From positions 124,001 to 188,000 of the forward strand of contig CAWCDI010000002.1 in the NCBI GenBank assembly GCA_963794415.1: a DNA stretch of 64,000 nucleotides, in the 5' to 3' direction. Positions 1-8,286 of this stretch are shown here, piece by piece (the first letter of the stretch is position 1; every line of letters begins with the position of its first letter). The notes under the pieces were generated by a model. The model was not told the DNA's origin, did not search any database, and was given only the letters and a program-made list of their open reading frames with translations. The translations under genes were made by a program, and so were the position numbers. The DNA comes from CAVPTL01 sp963794415. Its GTDB lineage: Bacteria > Actinomycetota > Thermoleophilia > Gaiellales > JAICJC01.

Positions 1-12
1 GAACGGACGTTC
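1..12. promoter_or_regulatory. Candidate LexA (SOS) box
   Basis: The window opens with GAACGGACGTTC, an inverted repeat that fits the Gram-positive LexA/DinR consensus GAACRNRYGTTC at every position. It lies about 90 bases upstream of the small zinc-binding gene at 103, but it could equally serve a gene left of the window. The match is seen directly; its use by LexA is inference. Confidence 0.45.
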
Positions 13-34
13 TCGACGGGCTCATAGTAGCGTA

Positions 35-48
35 CTTTTCGCGAAAAG
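35..48. promoter_or_regulatory. Perfect 14-bp palindrome upstream of gene at 103
   Basis: CTTTTCGCGAAAAG is a perfect palindrome in a comparatively AT-rich stretch, 55 bases before the start at 103. It may be a repressor or activator operator. No protein can be assigned to it. Confidence 0.35.
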
Positions 49-102
49 GTCGTGTTTTCGGCGAAATCCGCCGATAGGCCCCTACATCCACGAGGAGCCA
101 GC

Positions 103-315
103 ATGATTCAGCAGAAGGAAACGCCGTGCGCAAGCTGCGGGAAGCCCGTCGGAAACGGGGCCGTCAAGATCAGCTTTGCGGGCGGTGAGCCCCGCACGCG
201 CGAGTACCACTCGGAGTGCTGGGCGCAGGAGTGCCGTGACGCCCGCGTCGCCGCAGGCAAGCCGGCCGTCGCCACGCGCGGCTTCTCGAACTACCGCCGC
301 CCCAAGGCCTCGTAG
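103..315 (+). CDS. Small zinc-binding protein (CxxC...HxxC)
   Basis: A 70-residue protein of unknown role. Cys9 and Cys12 (CASC), with His36 and Cys39 (HSEC), form a CxxC-x23-HxxC pattern typical of a single zinc knuckle, and Cys44 is an additional candidate ligand. The C-terminus is basic (NYRRPKAS), which would suit nucleic-acid or protein contact. I chose the ATG at 103 because the purine-rich GAGGAG (93-98) lies just upstream and the zinc motif starts a few residues later; the in-frame ATG at 52 adds an unlikely extension through the upstream palindrome region. A possible LexA box lies upstream, so a damage-related role is conceivable but unproven. Confidence 0.7.
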   Translation: MIQQKETPCASCGKPVGNGAVKISFAGGEPRTREYHSECWAQECRDARVAAGKPAVATRGFSNYRRPKAS

Positions 316-365
316 CCGACGCCGGCCGCTGGCGCCGGGAGCGCCGGGCCGGTAGCCTCGAACGC

Positions 366-770
366 ATGAAGCGCCGAGGATTCGTGGCCGCCGTGCTCGC
401 ACTGCCGTTCGTCGGCGGCGTCGTGGGCAGGGCCCGGGCCGAGACCAGGCCGGCGCCGGCCGTACCCGCGGTCAGCGCCGAGGAGACGGTCTGGGAGCAC
501 CTCGACCACTGCTCGTCGTGGGAGGAGACGGTCGTGAAGCTGCGGGCCTACGCCGAGGCCGGCCATGCCGATGCCGACGTGCTGCGGCGGGTCGCAGCCA
601 CCATCGAGCGGGGCATCTCCAGCGCCGGCCCCGAGCCTGACGGCGTGCTGGGCCTCTACCCCGCCACCGCCCTGATGCTCGCGAGCCTCGAGCACCTCGG
701 GCAGTACGGCACCGACGGCGAGCGCGACGCGCAGGCGGCGCTCATCCGCCGGCTCACGGAGCGCGCGTAG
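366..770 (+). CDS. Secreted protein with Tat-like signal, unknown function
   Basis: A 134-residue protein. The N-terminus (KRRGF, then a hydrophobic stretch ending near ARA at about residue 25) looks like a twin-arginine-type signal peptide, so the mature protein is probably exported. The rest is helical and acidic, with no motif I recognise. Its TAG stop (768-770) overlaps by one base the GTG start of the metallophosphoesterase gene, so the two are probably cotranscribed and translationally coupled. A role linked to that enzyme outside the cell is possible. Confidence 0.7.
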   Translation: MKRRGFVAAVLALPFVGGVVGRARAETRPAPAVPAVSAEETVWEHLDHCSSWEETVVKLRAYAEAGHADADVLRRVAATIERGISSAGPEPDGVLGLYPATALMLASLEHLGQYGTDGERDAQAALIRRLTERA

Positions 771-1759
771 TGGCAACGGCAGTCGCCCGCGTGGCGTTCG
801 CAGCCGACTGCGGCGGCGCGAAGAGCTCGAAGATGCCGAAGGTGGCCGCGGCCATCAACGCGGCGTTCGGGCGCTTCGCGGCGAAGTCCCAGACGTGGCT
901 CATCATCGGCGGCGACGAGTACGACTGGGCCTCGACGGCCACCATGGCGCACTACGACACCTTCCTGAACTCGGCCAACGTCTCCGCCGCCCGCACGGTC
1001 ATGACGCCCGGAAACCACAGCAACGGCCCCGGCGGAGCGACGGCCGGCGACGCGAAGGCGTGGCTCGCCTACAACTCGGCGAAGGGCACGAAGACGCGCA
1101 CCAACGGCGGCTGGATCGACCAGGCCAACGGCATCCCGCTCACCGACCAGTACCTGGACATCGGCGGCATCCGGTTCATCATCGTGAACTCGGGCGGGGT
1201 GAGGAACGCCGACCCCGGCTGGCCCGTGCCGGTCACCGGCGGCCCGGCGGCCGGCAATCCGCGGGTCGCCTGGCTCCGGTCGGCGTGGGCCCCGGGGCGG
1301 GCCAACGTGGTGGTCACCCACCACCCGCGCTGGAGCCGCTACGGCGACAACTGCGACAACCCAACCATGCAGAGCCTGATCAGCGAGATGCGCGGCGTGA
1401 ACGATGCGTCCGGCCCCCACTCGAGCCTGATCCTGCAGGGCCACAGCCACAACATGCAGCTGATGAAGCCGCAGCTGGCAAGCGGCTCCTACCCGGGGAT
1501 CACCAGCGCCGTGATCGGCCTCTGCTCGACCGCGCCCGGGACGCAGGCCGCGCCCGCGGGCAACACCTCGAAGCAGTCCTGGCTCCAGTTTGCGAACCTC
1601 TCGCCCGGCGCCTGCGGGTTCCTGCAGATCGACATCATGAGCGACAGGTCGCTGCAGCTCTCGGTCATCAACGCGGCCGACACGACCGGCAAGCTGATGG
1701 CAAACACGTCAGGCACCGGAGTGACTGGGGCCGCGACCGCCAAGATTCTCACCGCGTAG
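770..1759 (+). CDS. Calcineurin-like metallophosphoesterase
   Basis: A 329-residue protein with the motif order of the metallophosphoesterase superfamily: Asp13 near the N-terminus, GGDEYD (47-52), GNHS (81-84), THH (183-185) and GHSH (224-227). These residues bind two metal ions in phosphatases, phosphodiesterases and purple acid phosphatases. The substrate is unknown. The start is a GTG one base inside the previous stop codon. No signal peptide is visible in this protein itself although its partner upstream appears exported. The last 51 bases overlap, tail to tail, the DUF2339 gene on the other strand. Confidence 0.8.
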   Translation: MATAVARVAFAADCGGAKSSKMPKVAAAINAAFGRFAAKSQTWLIIGGDEYDWASTATMAHYDTFLNSANVSAARTVMTPGNHSNGPGGATAGDAKAWLAYNSAKGTKTRTNGGWIDQANGIPLTDQYLDIGGIRFIIVNSGGVRNADPGWPVPVTGGPAAGNPRVAWLRSAWAPGRANVVVTHHPRWSRYGDNCDNPTMQSLISEMRGVNDASGPHSSLILQGHSHNMQLMKPQLASGSYPGITSAVIGLCSTAPGTQAAPAGNTSKQSWLQFANLSPGACGFLQIDIMSDRSLQLSVINAADTTGKLMANTSGTGVTGAATAKILTA

Positions 1760-4639
1760 CGGCGCGAAGCGCTGCAGGAGCAGCGCCGCCACCAGCAGCA
1801 CCACGCCGGTGAAGATGAACGAGACGGCGCGGGCCATCGCGGTGAGGAACGCCAGGTCGTAGAGGAAGAGCTTGCCGAGGGCGACGAAGAGCAGCGCGAT
1901 CGCCGCCGCCCGAAGCGGCCGGTTGCCGCCGCGAAGCGACGCGACCACCAGGCCCAGGCCGACCAGCACCCAGCTGATGGAGACCAGCACCTGGCCCTGC
2001 TGGAAGCCGTCCTTCACCGCCTGGAGGTCGGAGCCCGATACCCGCAGCTGCTCACCGCCCACGAGCCCTGCGGCCAGCGTCCAGAGCGCCATGGCGGCGC
2101 CGGCGTAGACCAGGCCCTTCCAGAGCGGGTGGCCGGCGAGCACCCGCTGCTCGCCGGCGGCCGGCCGCGAGGCGGCGTAGGCAGCCATGAAGAGCGCGAT
2201 GGTGGCCGCAGCCGCTGCAGCGAGACCGGCGGCCGGGGCGTGGTTGGTCTCGAAGAGCATCGCAGGCGTCTCGTAGACGGCGAGCACCAGGAGCGTCACT
2301 CCGGCGGCGAGGGCCGTCGCCAGCTCGAGCAGCGGACGCGCGACGAGCCGGGCCTCGAGCGATCGCGGCCACACCGCGACCAGCAGGCTCACCGCGACCG
2401 AGATCCCGGCCCAGGCCACCAGCGGGTACTGGCCGGGCAGGAGCATCGCGGCAAGCTGCATCACCAGCGCGACGGGGAGCCACAGCGCGTAGCTTCGCAG
2501 CAGCGGCCGCCGGACGGCCGTGGCCACGATCAGCGCCGAGACGGCGGCGATCGCGATGCTCTCCCAGCCGGCGGTGCGGCCGTGATCGGCGATGGCGGCG
2601 AGCGATCCGTCGTAGGCCCAGGCGGCGATCAGGCCCAGGCCGAGCATCGATCCGGCGGCAGCCAGGAGCGGCTCCTCGCCGAGGCGCCTGCGAGCCGCAG
2701 GCAGATGCATCGCGATGCCGGCTGCCGCGGCGACTCCCAGCCACGCCCAGATGGCATACGGGGCGGGGATCGCCTGCACGATGAGGTAGGCGAGCGTTGC
2801 GACCGGCAGCAGGATCAGGTGATCGGCGCCCGCCGCAACCGGCCGGCGAAGCGACCAGGCAAGGACGACTGCCGAGACGAGGAGCGCCACCACGCCGGGG
2901 ATCCCCTGATCGGCGCCAAAGCCGTTCCAGCCGAGGTCTGCGAGGTGCGAGACCGGCGCGGTGACGATCAGCGCAACGAGCGCGCCGGCAGCCCAGAGCG
3001 CGGCGCCGGTGGCGATGAGCGAGACGTCGGGCAGCCAGCTCAGCTGGTACGGCGTGCGGCGGTAGGCCAGCACGGCGGCGGCGAGCACGGCGTAGGCGAT
3101 GACCGCCCACTCGGCGTGCAGGCTCCAGGCCACGCCGTAGCCGACCGCAGCTGCAGGGAGCAGCCAGAGGACGCCGAGCAGCGTCCGGTCGATCCAGCGA
3201 AGCCCGAAGCAGAGCCCCGCCCCGGCGAGTGCGACCCCTGCCAGCGCGACGAGACCGGCAGCCGATCCCGCGCCCAGCGCCGGCAGGTGGTCGTAGGTCG
3301 GCGTCGTGATCGTCAGGGTCCCGCTGACGGCGAGCGCCAGGTAGACGGCAGAGGCGAGGTTCAGGCGGCGTGCGCGCTGCAGGCTGCGGCGCGTGATGCG
3401 CTCGGCGGCCGCGACCAGCATCAACGACTCGGCCGCCCAGCCGCACACCAGCGCGGGGCCGCCCAGCAAGAGACCGGTGCCGGCGGCGATCGCGGTGAGG
3501 CTGAACGCGCCGAGGATGTCGGTGAGATCGGCGTGCGGCCGGCGCGCGATGGTGGGCACCGCCGCGAGGGCGGCCCAGATCAGGGCGAGCACCATGAGGC
3601 CGATGCCCGACTCGGAGTGCCCCGCGAAGGTGCGCCCGCCTGTGAGGAGGAACACCCCGCCCACCGAGACGGCGAAGGCCGACGAGGCCAGCGGCCAGCC
3701 AAACAGCGAGAGCGAGACGCGATCGGCCTTGCGCAGCTCGACGGCGAAGAGCATCGCGACGCTCAGCGCGGCAACGAGCTCGACGCCCAGCACGGCGGCA
3801 CTCGCACCGGTGTGTGACTGCGACACCGCCAGCAGGGCAAGCGCCTGGCCCACGGCGATCAGCCATGCGGCACCGAGCAGGTACTCCCAGCGCTCCCGCC
3901 AGTAGATGGCCAGGGCGGCAGCGCCCATGATGACTGCAAACAGCACGCCGCCGGCGGTGACGTGGTGGGTCACGAGCACCGGGGCGAGCATTGCGGCGCC
4001 GACGCCGAAGACCGCCAGCGGCTGCTGCTTCACGCGGATGGCGACGGCCACCGCGACGGCCGCGACGACGGCCGCGAGCGGGAGGGCGACGGCGTCGCCG
4101 AAGAAGCCGTAGAGCGAGGTGGCTGCCCAGAGCGTTGCATAGAGGCCGGCGATGCCCGCGCCTGCGGCGGCGAGGATCGAGTCGGCGCGCAGCTTGCGGC
4201 GATCCAGCTCGATTGCGCCGCCCAGCAGCCCGAGCGAGACCAGCAGGCCGAGCCCGACCTTCATCTCGGGGGTCACCCAGCCGCGGCTCGCGGCCATGAC
4301 GAAGAGCAGGATCACGCCGAGCGCGGTGGCCGCGCCTCCTGCCCAGGCGAGCGTGCGGGCGGTGAAGAGCCGCTCGGCGAGCGCCGCCCAGTCAACGGAG
4401 GGCACGAGCGGATCGTGCTTCACCGGCGGAAGGGTGAGCTCCGGTGCGGGCACCGGTCGCGGCGGCGGCGGCGGCGTGACCGGCACGACGGGCGGGGGCG
4501 GAGTCACGACCATGGGCTCGGGCACAGGCGGCGGAGCGGTGGCCAGGCCCAGGTGGAGCTCCAGATCCTCGACGCGATGCGAGAGCTGGGCGACCTGGCC
4601 TCTCAGAACCTGGATCTCGGGGTGGGTGTGCTCACTCAC
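1709..4639 (-). CDS. DUF2339 polytopic membrane protein
   Basis: A 976-residue membrane protein of the DUF2339 family. The first ~40 residues form an amphipathic, probably coiled-coil segment. A proline-rich linker follows to about residue 75, and then more than twenty hydrophobic segments continue to the C-terminus. The family is widespread and its function is unknown; architecture suggests a cell-envelope role. The start is the ATG at 4639 facing a divergent promoter region shared with the gene at 4784. Its 3' end overlaps the convergent phosphoesterase gene by 51 bases. Long open frames on the opposite strand are GC-skew shadows. Confidence 0.85.
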   Translation of the reverse strand: MSEHTHPEIQVLRGQVAQLSHRVEDLELHLGLATAPPPVPEPMVVTPPPPVVPVTPPPPPRPVPAPELTLPPVKHDPLVPSVDWAALAERLFTARTLAWAGGAATALGVILLFVMAASRGWVTPEMKVGLGLLVSLGLLGGAIELDRRKLRADSILAAAGAGIAGLYATLWAATSLYGFFGDAVALPLAAVVAAVAVAVAIRVKQQPLAVFGVGAAMLAPVLVTHHVTAGGVLFAVIMGAAALAIYWRERWEYLLGAAWLIAVGQALALLAVSQSHTGASAAVLGVELVAALSVAMLFAVELRKADRVSLSLFGWPLASSAFAVSVGGVFLLTGGRTFAGHSESGIGLMVLALIWAALAAVPTIARRPHADLTDILGAFSLTAIAAGTGLLLGGPALVCGWAAESLMLVAAAERITRRSLQRARRLNLASAVYLALAVSGTLTITTPTYDHLPALGAGSAAGLVALAGVALAGAGLCFGLRWIDRTLLGVLWLLPAAAVGYGVAWSLHAEWAVIAYAVLAAAVLAYRRTPYQLSWLPDVSLIATGAALWAAGALVALIVTAPVSHLADLGWNGFGADQGIPGVVALLVSAVVLAWSLRRPVAAGADHLILLPVATLAYLIVQAIPAPYAIWAWLGVAAAAGIAMHLPAARRRLGEEPLLAAAGSMLGLGLIAAWAYDGSLAAIADHGRTAGWESIAIAAVSALIVATAVRRPLLRSYALWLPVALVMQLAAMLLPGQYPLVAWAGISVAVSLLVAVWPRSLEARLVARPLLELATALAAGVTLLVLAVYETPAMLFETNHAPAAGLAAAAAATIALFMAAYAASRPAAGEQRVLAGHPLWKGLVYAGAAMALWTLAAGLVGGEQLRVSGSDLQAVKDGFQQGQVLVSISWVLVGLGLVVASLRGGNRPLRAAAIALLFVALGKLFLYDLAFLTAMARAVSFIFTGVVLLVAALLLQRFAPLRGENLGGRGPSHSGA

Positions 4640-4675
4640 GTCGGCCTCCTCGGCTGCTGCTCAAAATAGCGTGCG

Positions 4676-4703
4676 TGATATCAACATAGCCCTAATGCTA
4701 TGT
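4676..4703. promoter_or_regulatory. Palindromes in divergent promoter region
   Basis: Between the DUF2339 start and the gene at 4784 lies an AT-rich patch with the palindrome TGATATCA (4676-4683), immediately followed by a 7-bp inverted repeat ACATAGC/GCTATGT (4684-4703, loop of 6). Its position between divergent starts fits an operator or bidirectional promoter. The binding protein is unknown. Confidence 0.35.
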
Positions 4704-4783
4704 CCCGTCAACCCCCGGTCAAGCGTTTCCCTCGCCCGCCCGCGGGGCATTTGCCGATCGCACCGATCTGGAAGGAGGGCCCG

Positions 4784-5119
4784 ATGCCCAAGGAGTGGAC
4801 GGACAAGCAGGAGCGCAAGTACGAGCACATCGTCGAGAGCGAGAAGGATCAGGGCGCCCCGGCGAAGCGCGCCAAGGAGATCGCGGCGCGCACCGTCAAC
4901 AAGGAGCGCGCGCAGAAGGGCCAGACCAAGACGGCCTCGCGCAGCTCCACCCACGACATGTCGTCGTCACGACGCGGCGGGCAGCGCTCGGGCAGCAACG
5001 GCCCCAAGGGCCGCACCAAGGCCCAGCTCTACAACGAGGCCCGGCAGCGCGGCATCGACGGCCGCTCGTCGATGAACAAGGAGCAGCTCAGACGGGCTGT
5101 GGACGCGAAGAAGAGCTAG
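4784..5119 (+). CDS. Small basic protein with Rho-N/SAP-like C-terminus
   Basis: A 111-residue, strongly charged protein. Residues 1-45 (KEWTDKQERKYEHI, then RAKEIAARTVNKERA) match a small actinobacterial family often labelled plasmid-stabilisation-like, and the C-terminal ~40 residues (TKAQLYNEARQRGI, then SMNKEQLRRAV) resemble the short helix-extended-helix of Rho N-terminal or SAP domains that touch nucleic acid. The ATG at 4784 is preceded by GGAAGGAGG (4770-4778), a strong ribosome binding site, so the ATG at 4700 inside an inverted repeat is not the start. The 3' end overlaps the convergent antiporter gene by 32 bases. A chromatin or stress role is inference. Confidence 0.75.
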   Translation: MPKEWTDKQERKYEHIVESEKDQGAPAKRAKEIAARTVNKERAQKGQTKTASRSSTHDMSSSRRGGQRSGSNGPKGRTKAQLYNEARQRGIDGRSSMNKEQLRRAVDAKKS

Positions 5120-6440
5120 CGGGCTCGGCCTCCGGCCGCTCGCCGGAATCGGGCCGCGGCATGAGCTTCTCGCGGGGCACGCGCTCGAGCCACGCACCTG
5201 CCGCCAGCGACGTGAGCACGGCGAGCAGGACGAGCACGGCGTAGAAGCCCTGGTCGATGATGCCCGCCGCGAAGGCGGTGGAGGCCACGACGATGCCCGG
5301 TCCGCCGCGGGCGTTCATGGCCACGGCGAGGTTCACGGACGCAAAGCTGCCCTCACCGGCGACGCGCGCACCGAGGTAGACGCTTGCCGCCTTGATCGCG
5401 CAGGCCGCCAGCAGGAAGCCCAGGAAGAAGGTGATGCTGAAGCCGTGGATCAGGTCGAGCCCGAGGCCGATCCCGGCGAAGTACACGGGGATGAAGAAGG
5501 CGAGTGAGAAGCTGCGGATGGCAAGCGTCGCCTCCGAGCGCGACGGCTCGGTAGCCGCGACCACCACGCCCGCGACGAAGGCGCCGAAGAACGCCTCGAG
5601 CCCCAGCATCAGGGCCACCGCGGTGGTGAGGATCAGAAACGTGAGCTGATGCGCGACCGGGGTGGCGCGCTGGACAGCGTTCCACTCGAGGGCGCCGATC
5701 CAGCGATACGCGGGCGGGCCGCCGGCCAGAAACGCCGCCAGGAAGGCCACCGTGCCGACCACGTGGTAGAGCAGATCGGCGTTGGATCCAGCCGCGATGC
5801 CGAGCAGCGACGGGAGGCCGAAGAGCGTGCCGCCGCTGCCGCCCGCATACCCGATGGCAACCGCGAGCACCACGTAGAGCACGAGGTCCTCGAGCACGGC
5901 CACGCCCAGCACGACGCGGGCAAACGCGGTGTCGAGGATGCCGATGTCGTGCATGATCCGCGAGATCACCGGGATGCTGGTGATGGCCATCGCGATGGAG
6001 AACACGAGCACGAAGGACGTCGTGTTGCCGTTGGGGCCCCACAGGCTCTGCTGGTGGATCATCTGCGTGATCGCAAGGCCCGCGGCAAACGGGATGCACA
6101 TGCCGGCGACGAAGACGGCCGCCACCGTGCGGCGCTCGCCGCGATGAAAGACCGTCCGAAGCTCCGACCCGGCGATGAAGAGCAGCAGCAGGAGGCCGAG
6201 CTGGTACACCGCGCCGAGGATGACCGACGTGGGGCTGTCGGGCGGGAAGAGCCACGCCTGCGCCGCGGGCCAGACGAAGCCGAGCACGGTCGGCCCCAGG
6301 AGCAGGCCGCCGATGATCTCGCCGATCGCCCGGGGCTGGCGGTGGTGGACGAACACCGAGCCCATGCCGTGGGCGCACAGAAGCAGCGCGGCGAGCGCGA
6401 TGAGCACGTGGGCCAGATCGGGCGTCGCGAGCGAGCTCAT
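5088..6440 (-). CDS. CPA2-type cation:proton antiporter
   Basis: A 450-residue protein with about 12-13 hydrophobic segments and the layout of the Kef/CPA2 sodium or potassium:proton antiporter family. The gating region contains the conserved ARVVLGVAVLEDLVLY-type segment (about residue 180), and there is no C-terminal RCK/TrkA domain. It should exchange Na+ or K+ for protons across the cytoplasmic membrane. It is the last gene of a three-gene operon; its ATG overlaps the stop of the sulfotransferase gene (6437-6440). The ion specificity cannot be read here. Confidence 0.85.
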   Translation of the reverse strand: MSSLATPDLAHVLIALAALLLCAHGMGSVFVHHRQPRAIGEIIGGLLLGPTVLGFVWPAAQAWLFPPDSPTSVILGAVYQLGLLLLLFIAGSELRTVFHRGERRTVAAVFVAGMCIPFAAGLAITQMIHQQSLWGPNGNTTSFVLVFSIAMAITSIPVISRIMHDIGILDTAFARVVLGVAVLEDLVLYVVLAVAIGYAGGSGGTLFGLPSLLGIAAGSNADLLYHVVGTVAFLAAFLAGGPPAYRWIGALEWNAVQRATPVAHQLTFLILTTAVALMLGLEAFFGAFVAGVVVAATEPSRSEATLAIRSFSLAFFIPVYFAGIGLGLDLIHGFSITFFLGFLLAACAIKAASVYLGARVAGEGSFASVNLAVAMNARGGPGIVVASTAFAAGIIDQGFYAVLVLLAVLTSLAAGAWLERVPREKLMPRPDSGERPEAEPASSSSRPQPV

Positions 6441-7423
6441 GACACCGCGCGGGTCTCGGACGCCACCAGCTCATCGCCCGAGTAGAAGAGGGAGGCGACG
6501 TCCGCCGTGCGGGCGATCACGTCCTCCTGCTCCTCCGGCGAGAGCCGCTGACGCCACGCCCATGCATTCGCGCGGCTGTCCATCGGCTGGAACGCCGTGC
6601 GCGAGAGGCCGACTCGGCCCCACGGGTTCTGGCGGCGCGAGTCCTGCGGGCTGGTGGCGGTGCGGATGGCCTGCTCGGCGTCGTCGCCGAAGGCGAGCCC
6701 GAGACGCTTGTAGAGATCGCGGAACTGCGGGACCGGATCCCAGGCGAGATCCTCGTACCGCACGACGATCGCGTCGGGGTGCTTCGCCGCGTCCTGGGCG
6801 ATGGCGGAGTGGATCAGCCGGTAGAGCAGGCAGCCGTGGGCGAACACGTCGAACGGCTCGGCGTTGATGCGATCGATGTCGTCGCCGAACTCCTGGAGGT
6901 ACGCGGCGCGGAGCTCGGGCTGCGCGGCGATGTCGGGCAGGTTGTCGCGCCAGCGCGTGCCGATGCGCTTGAGGCTCGAGAGGATGCCGGCGGGGTGCCG
7001 CACCAGGTAGACCACGCGGCAGCCGTGGCTGTCGGCCAGCCAGCGCGCGGCGAACACCGCGTAGGGATCGTCGACCACCGGGATGGAGCCGCGGATGCGG
7101 CCCGCGGTGAACGTCGAGAGGTACTTCGCCATCTTCGCCAGGTCGTAGGGAGCCTGGTTTGCCCGCAGCTCCGACCCCACGTGGTAGCGCAGCCGCAGCA
7201 TGTCGGCGTAGCCCGGCCCGTACTCGGCGTCGTTGTGGGCGGCGATGTACTGGTAGGAGAGCGGCGCCGGCACCCGCAGGATGCCTGGCGAGAGCCCGGG
7301 CGGATGGCGGCGGTTGAGCGGCTCGTTGATGTGCACCGAGCCGCCGCCGTCCACCAGCATCTTGGCAACCCAGCTGCCGCCCGACCGGGCCATGCCGGTC
7401 GCCAGGATCGGGCTCGCGCTCAC
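6437..7423 (-). CDS. Sulfotransferase family protein
   Basis: A 328-residue PAPS-dependent sulfotransferase-like protein. The N-terminal GMARSGGSW (10-18) is the 5'-phosphosulfate loop following the first strand, and VYLVRHPAGILSS (about 135-147) corresponds to the 3'-phosphate-binding segment. The acceptor is unknown; bacterial members modify lipids, glycans or small metabolites. It overlaps both neighbours by four bases (histidine phosphatase upstream, antiporter downstream). A histidine phosphatase in the same operon could act on a phosphorylated intermediate or on 3',5'-ADP, but that is speculation. Confidence 0.8.
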   Translation of the reverse strand: MSASPILATGMARSGGSWVAKMLVDGGGSVHINEPLNRRHPPGLSPGILRVPAPLSYQYIAAHNDAEYGPGYADMLRLRYHVGSELRANQAPYDLAKMAKYLSTFTAGRIRGSIPVVDDPYAVFAARWLADSHGCRVVYLVRHPAGILSSLKRIGTRWRDNLPDIAAQPELRAAYLQEFGDDIDRINAEPFDVFAHGCLLYRLIHSAIAQDAAKHPDAIVVRYEDLAWDPVPQFRDLYKRLGLAFGDDAEQAIRTATSPQDSRRQNPWGRVGLSRTAFQPMDSRANAWAWRQRLSPEEQEDVIARTADVASLFYSGDELVASETRAVS

Positions 7424-8127
7424 GAGACCGCCGCGAGCCGCGTGCTCTGGAAGAGGTACGTCCCCGACTTGCGGGGATCGGGATCGCTGCGGTCGATCGG
7501 CTCGGCCAGCGAGATCTGCCCGTCGGTCACGTCGAACACCACCGCGGAGGCGGTGGGCATCGCGAACTGCCAGTCGTGCTCGGTGGGCCCGGCGACGCGC
7601 AGCACGGCGAGCCGCACCATGACGCCGTGGGTGACGGCGGCGACTGCGGTGCCCGGAGCGTGCGCCGCGCCGATCTCACCGAGCGCCGCGACGACCCGGT
7701 CTGCAGCAGTGGCGACTGCCTCGCCCTGGGGGCACACGGCCCGCTCGGGCTGGTTCAGGTAGAGCTCGAACTCGGCCGCGTCGTTGAGCGAGGCCTCCTC
7801 CTTCGTCATGCCTTCCCACACCCCGTAGTCGAGGTTGGTGAGGTCATCGACGGGACGCACGGCGCCCACCTTGTTGACGCTCGTGATCGCCTTGCCGACC
7901 TCGATCGCGCGGCGCAGCGGGCTCGAGTAAACCGCGGTGAGCTCAGCGCCGCTGAGCCCGTTCGCGGCATCCCATGCCTCGCGCCGCCCAACCTCGTCGA
8001 GCGGCACCTGAAGCCGGCCCCTGAACCTGACCTGCGCGTTCATGACGGTGCGTCCGTGGCGGACGAGAAAGATGCGCGTGCTGCCGGCCGGGACCGCGCC
8101 GAACTGAAGTCCTCGAGAGAGATCCAT
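7420..8127 (-). CDS. Histidine phosphatase (phosphoglycerate mutase-like)
   Basis: A 235-residue member of the histidine phosphatase superfamily. LVRHGRT places the phospho-accepting His24 in the RHG motif; the second arginine lies in SSPLRRA, a proton-donor Glu in YGVWEGM, and the second catalytic histidine in VTHGV. The fold removes phosphate from sugars or small metabolites. It is the first gene of the three-gene operon and has a strong ribosome binding site (GAAGGAG) just upstream. A promoter with an overlapping operator lies at 8181-8232. The substrate is unknown. Confidence 0.8.
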   Translation of the reverse strand: MDLSRGLQFGAVPAGSTRIFLVRHGRTVMNAQVRFRGRLQVPLDEVGRREAWDAANGLSGAELTAVYSSPLRRAIEVGKAITSVNKVGAVRPVDDLTNLDYGVWEGMTKEEASLNDAAEFELYLNQPERAVCPQGEAVATAADRVVAALGEIGAAHAPGTAVAAVTHGVMVRLAVLRVAGPTEHDWQFAMPTASAVVFDVTDGQISLAEPIDRSDPDPRKSGTYLFQSTRLAAVS

Positions 8128-8180
8128 GTCGCTCCTTCGTACGATCGGAGCGCCACCAGACTTGCGGTGTGGTAGATCTC

Positions 8181-8203
8181 CAGTAAATCAGTAGGATTTA
8201 CTG
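8181..8203. promoter_or_regulatory. Inverted repeat operator at operon start site
   Basis: CAGTAAATC (8181-8189) and GATTTACTG (8195-8203) form a 9-bp perfect inverted repeat with a 5-base centre. It is unusually AT-rich for this genome and abuts the -10 element, covering the predicted start site of the phosphatase operon. That position is typical of a repressor operator. The regulator is not identified. Confidence 0.5.
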
Positions 8204-8232
8204 AGAATACGTCAGTTTGGTGAACGGGTCAA
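8204..8232 (-). promoter_or_regulatory. Sigma70-type promoter of phosphatase/sulfotransferase/antiporter operon
   Basis: Reading the minus strand, TTGACC (8232-8227) and TATTCT (8209-8204) are separated by exactly 17 bases, close to the consensus pair TTGACA/TATAAT. Transcription would start near 8197, giving a leader of about 70 bases before the ATG at 8127. The match and spacing are seen directly; activity is not. Confidence 0.55.
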
Positions 8233-8234
8233 TA

Positions 8235-8276
8235 CCGAACGTGCACGACGCTTTCCTGATGCTGCACGCTGTTCGG
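8235..8276 (-). terminator. Stem-loop after drug exporter gene
   Basis: Eleven bases past the stop of the exporter gene, CCGAAC plus GTGCA (8235-8245) can pair with TGCAC plus GTTCGG (8263-8276) with a small internal bulge. No U-tract is obvious, so this may be a weak terminator or an mRNA-stabilising hairpin that separates the exporter from the next promoter. Confidence 0.35.
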
Positions 8277-8286
8277 ACTGGGTCGT

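Noticed and set aside
2129..3817. Long open frame on the plus strand inside the DUF2339 gene
   Set aside because: Its product is a low-complexity, Arg/Gly/Asp-rich string with no family pattern, while the minus strand gives a clean membrane protein. High GC makes such shadows common.
4700..4783. Upstream ATG at 4700 as the start of the gene at 4784
   Set aside because: It lies within an inverted repeat and has no ribosome binding site; the ATG at 4784 has GGAAGGAGG upstream.
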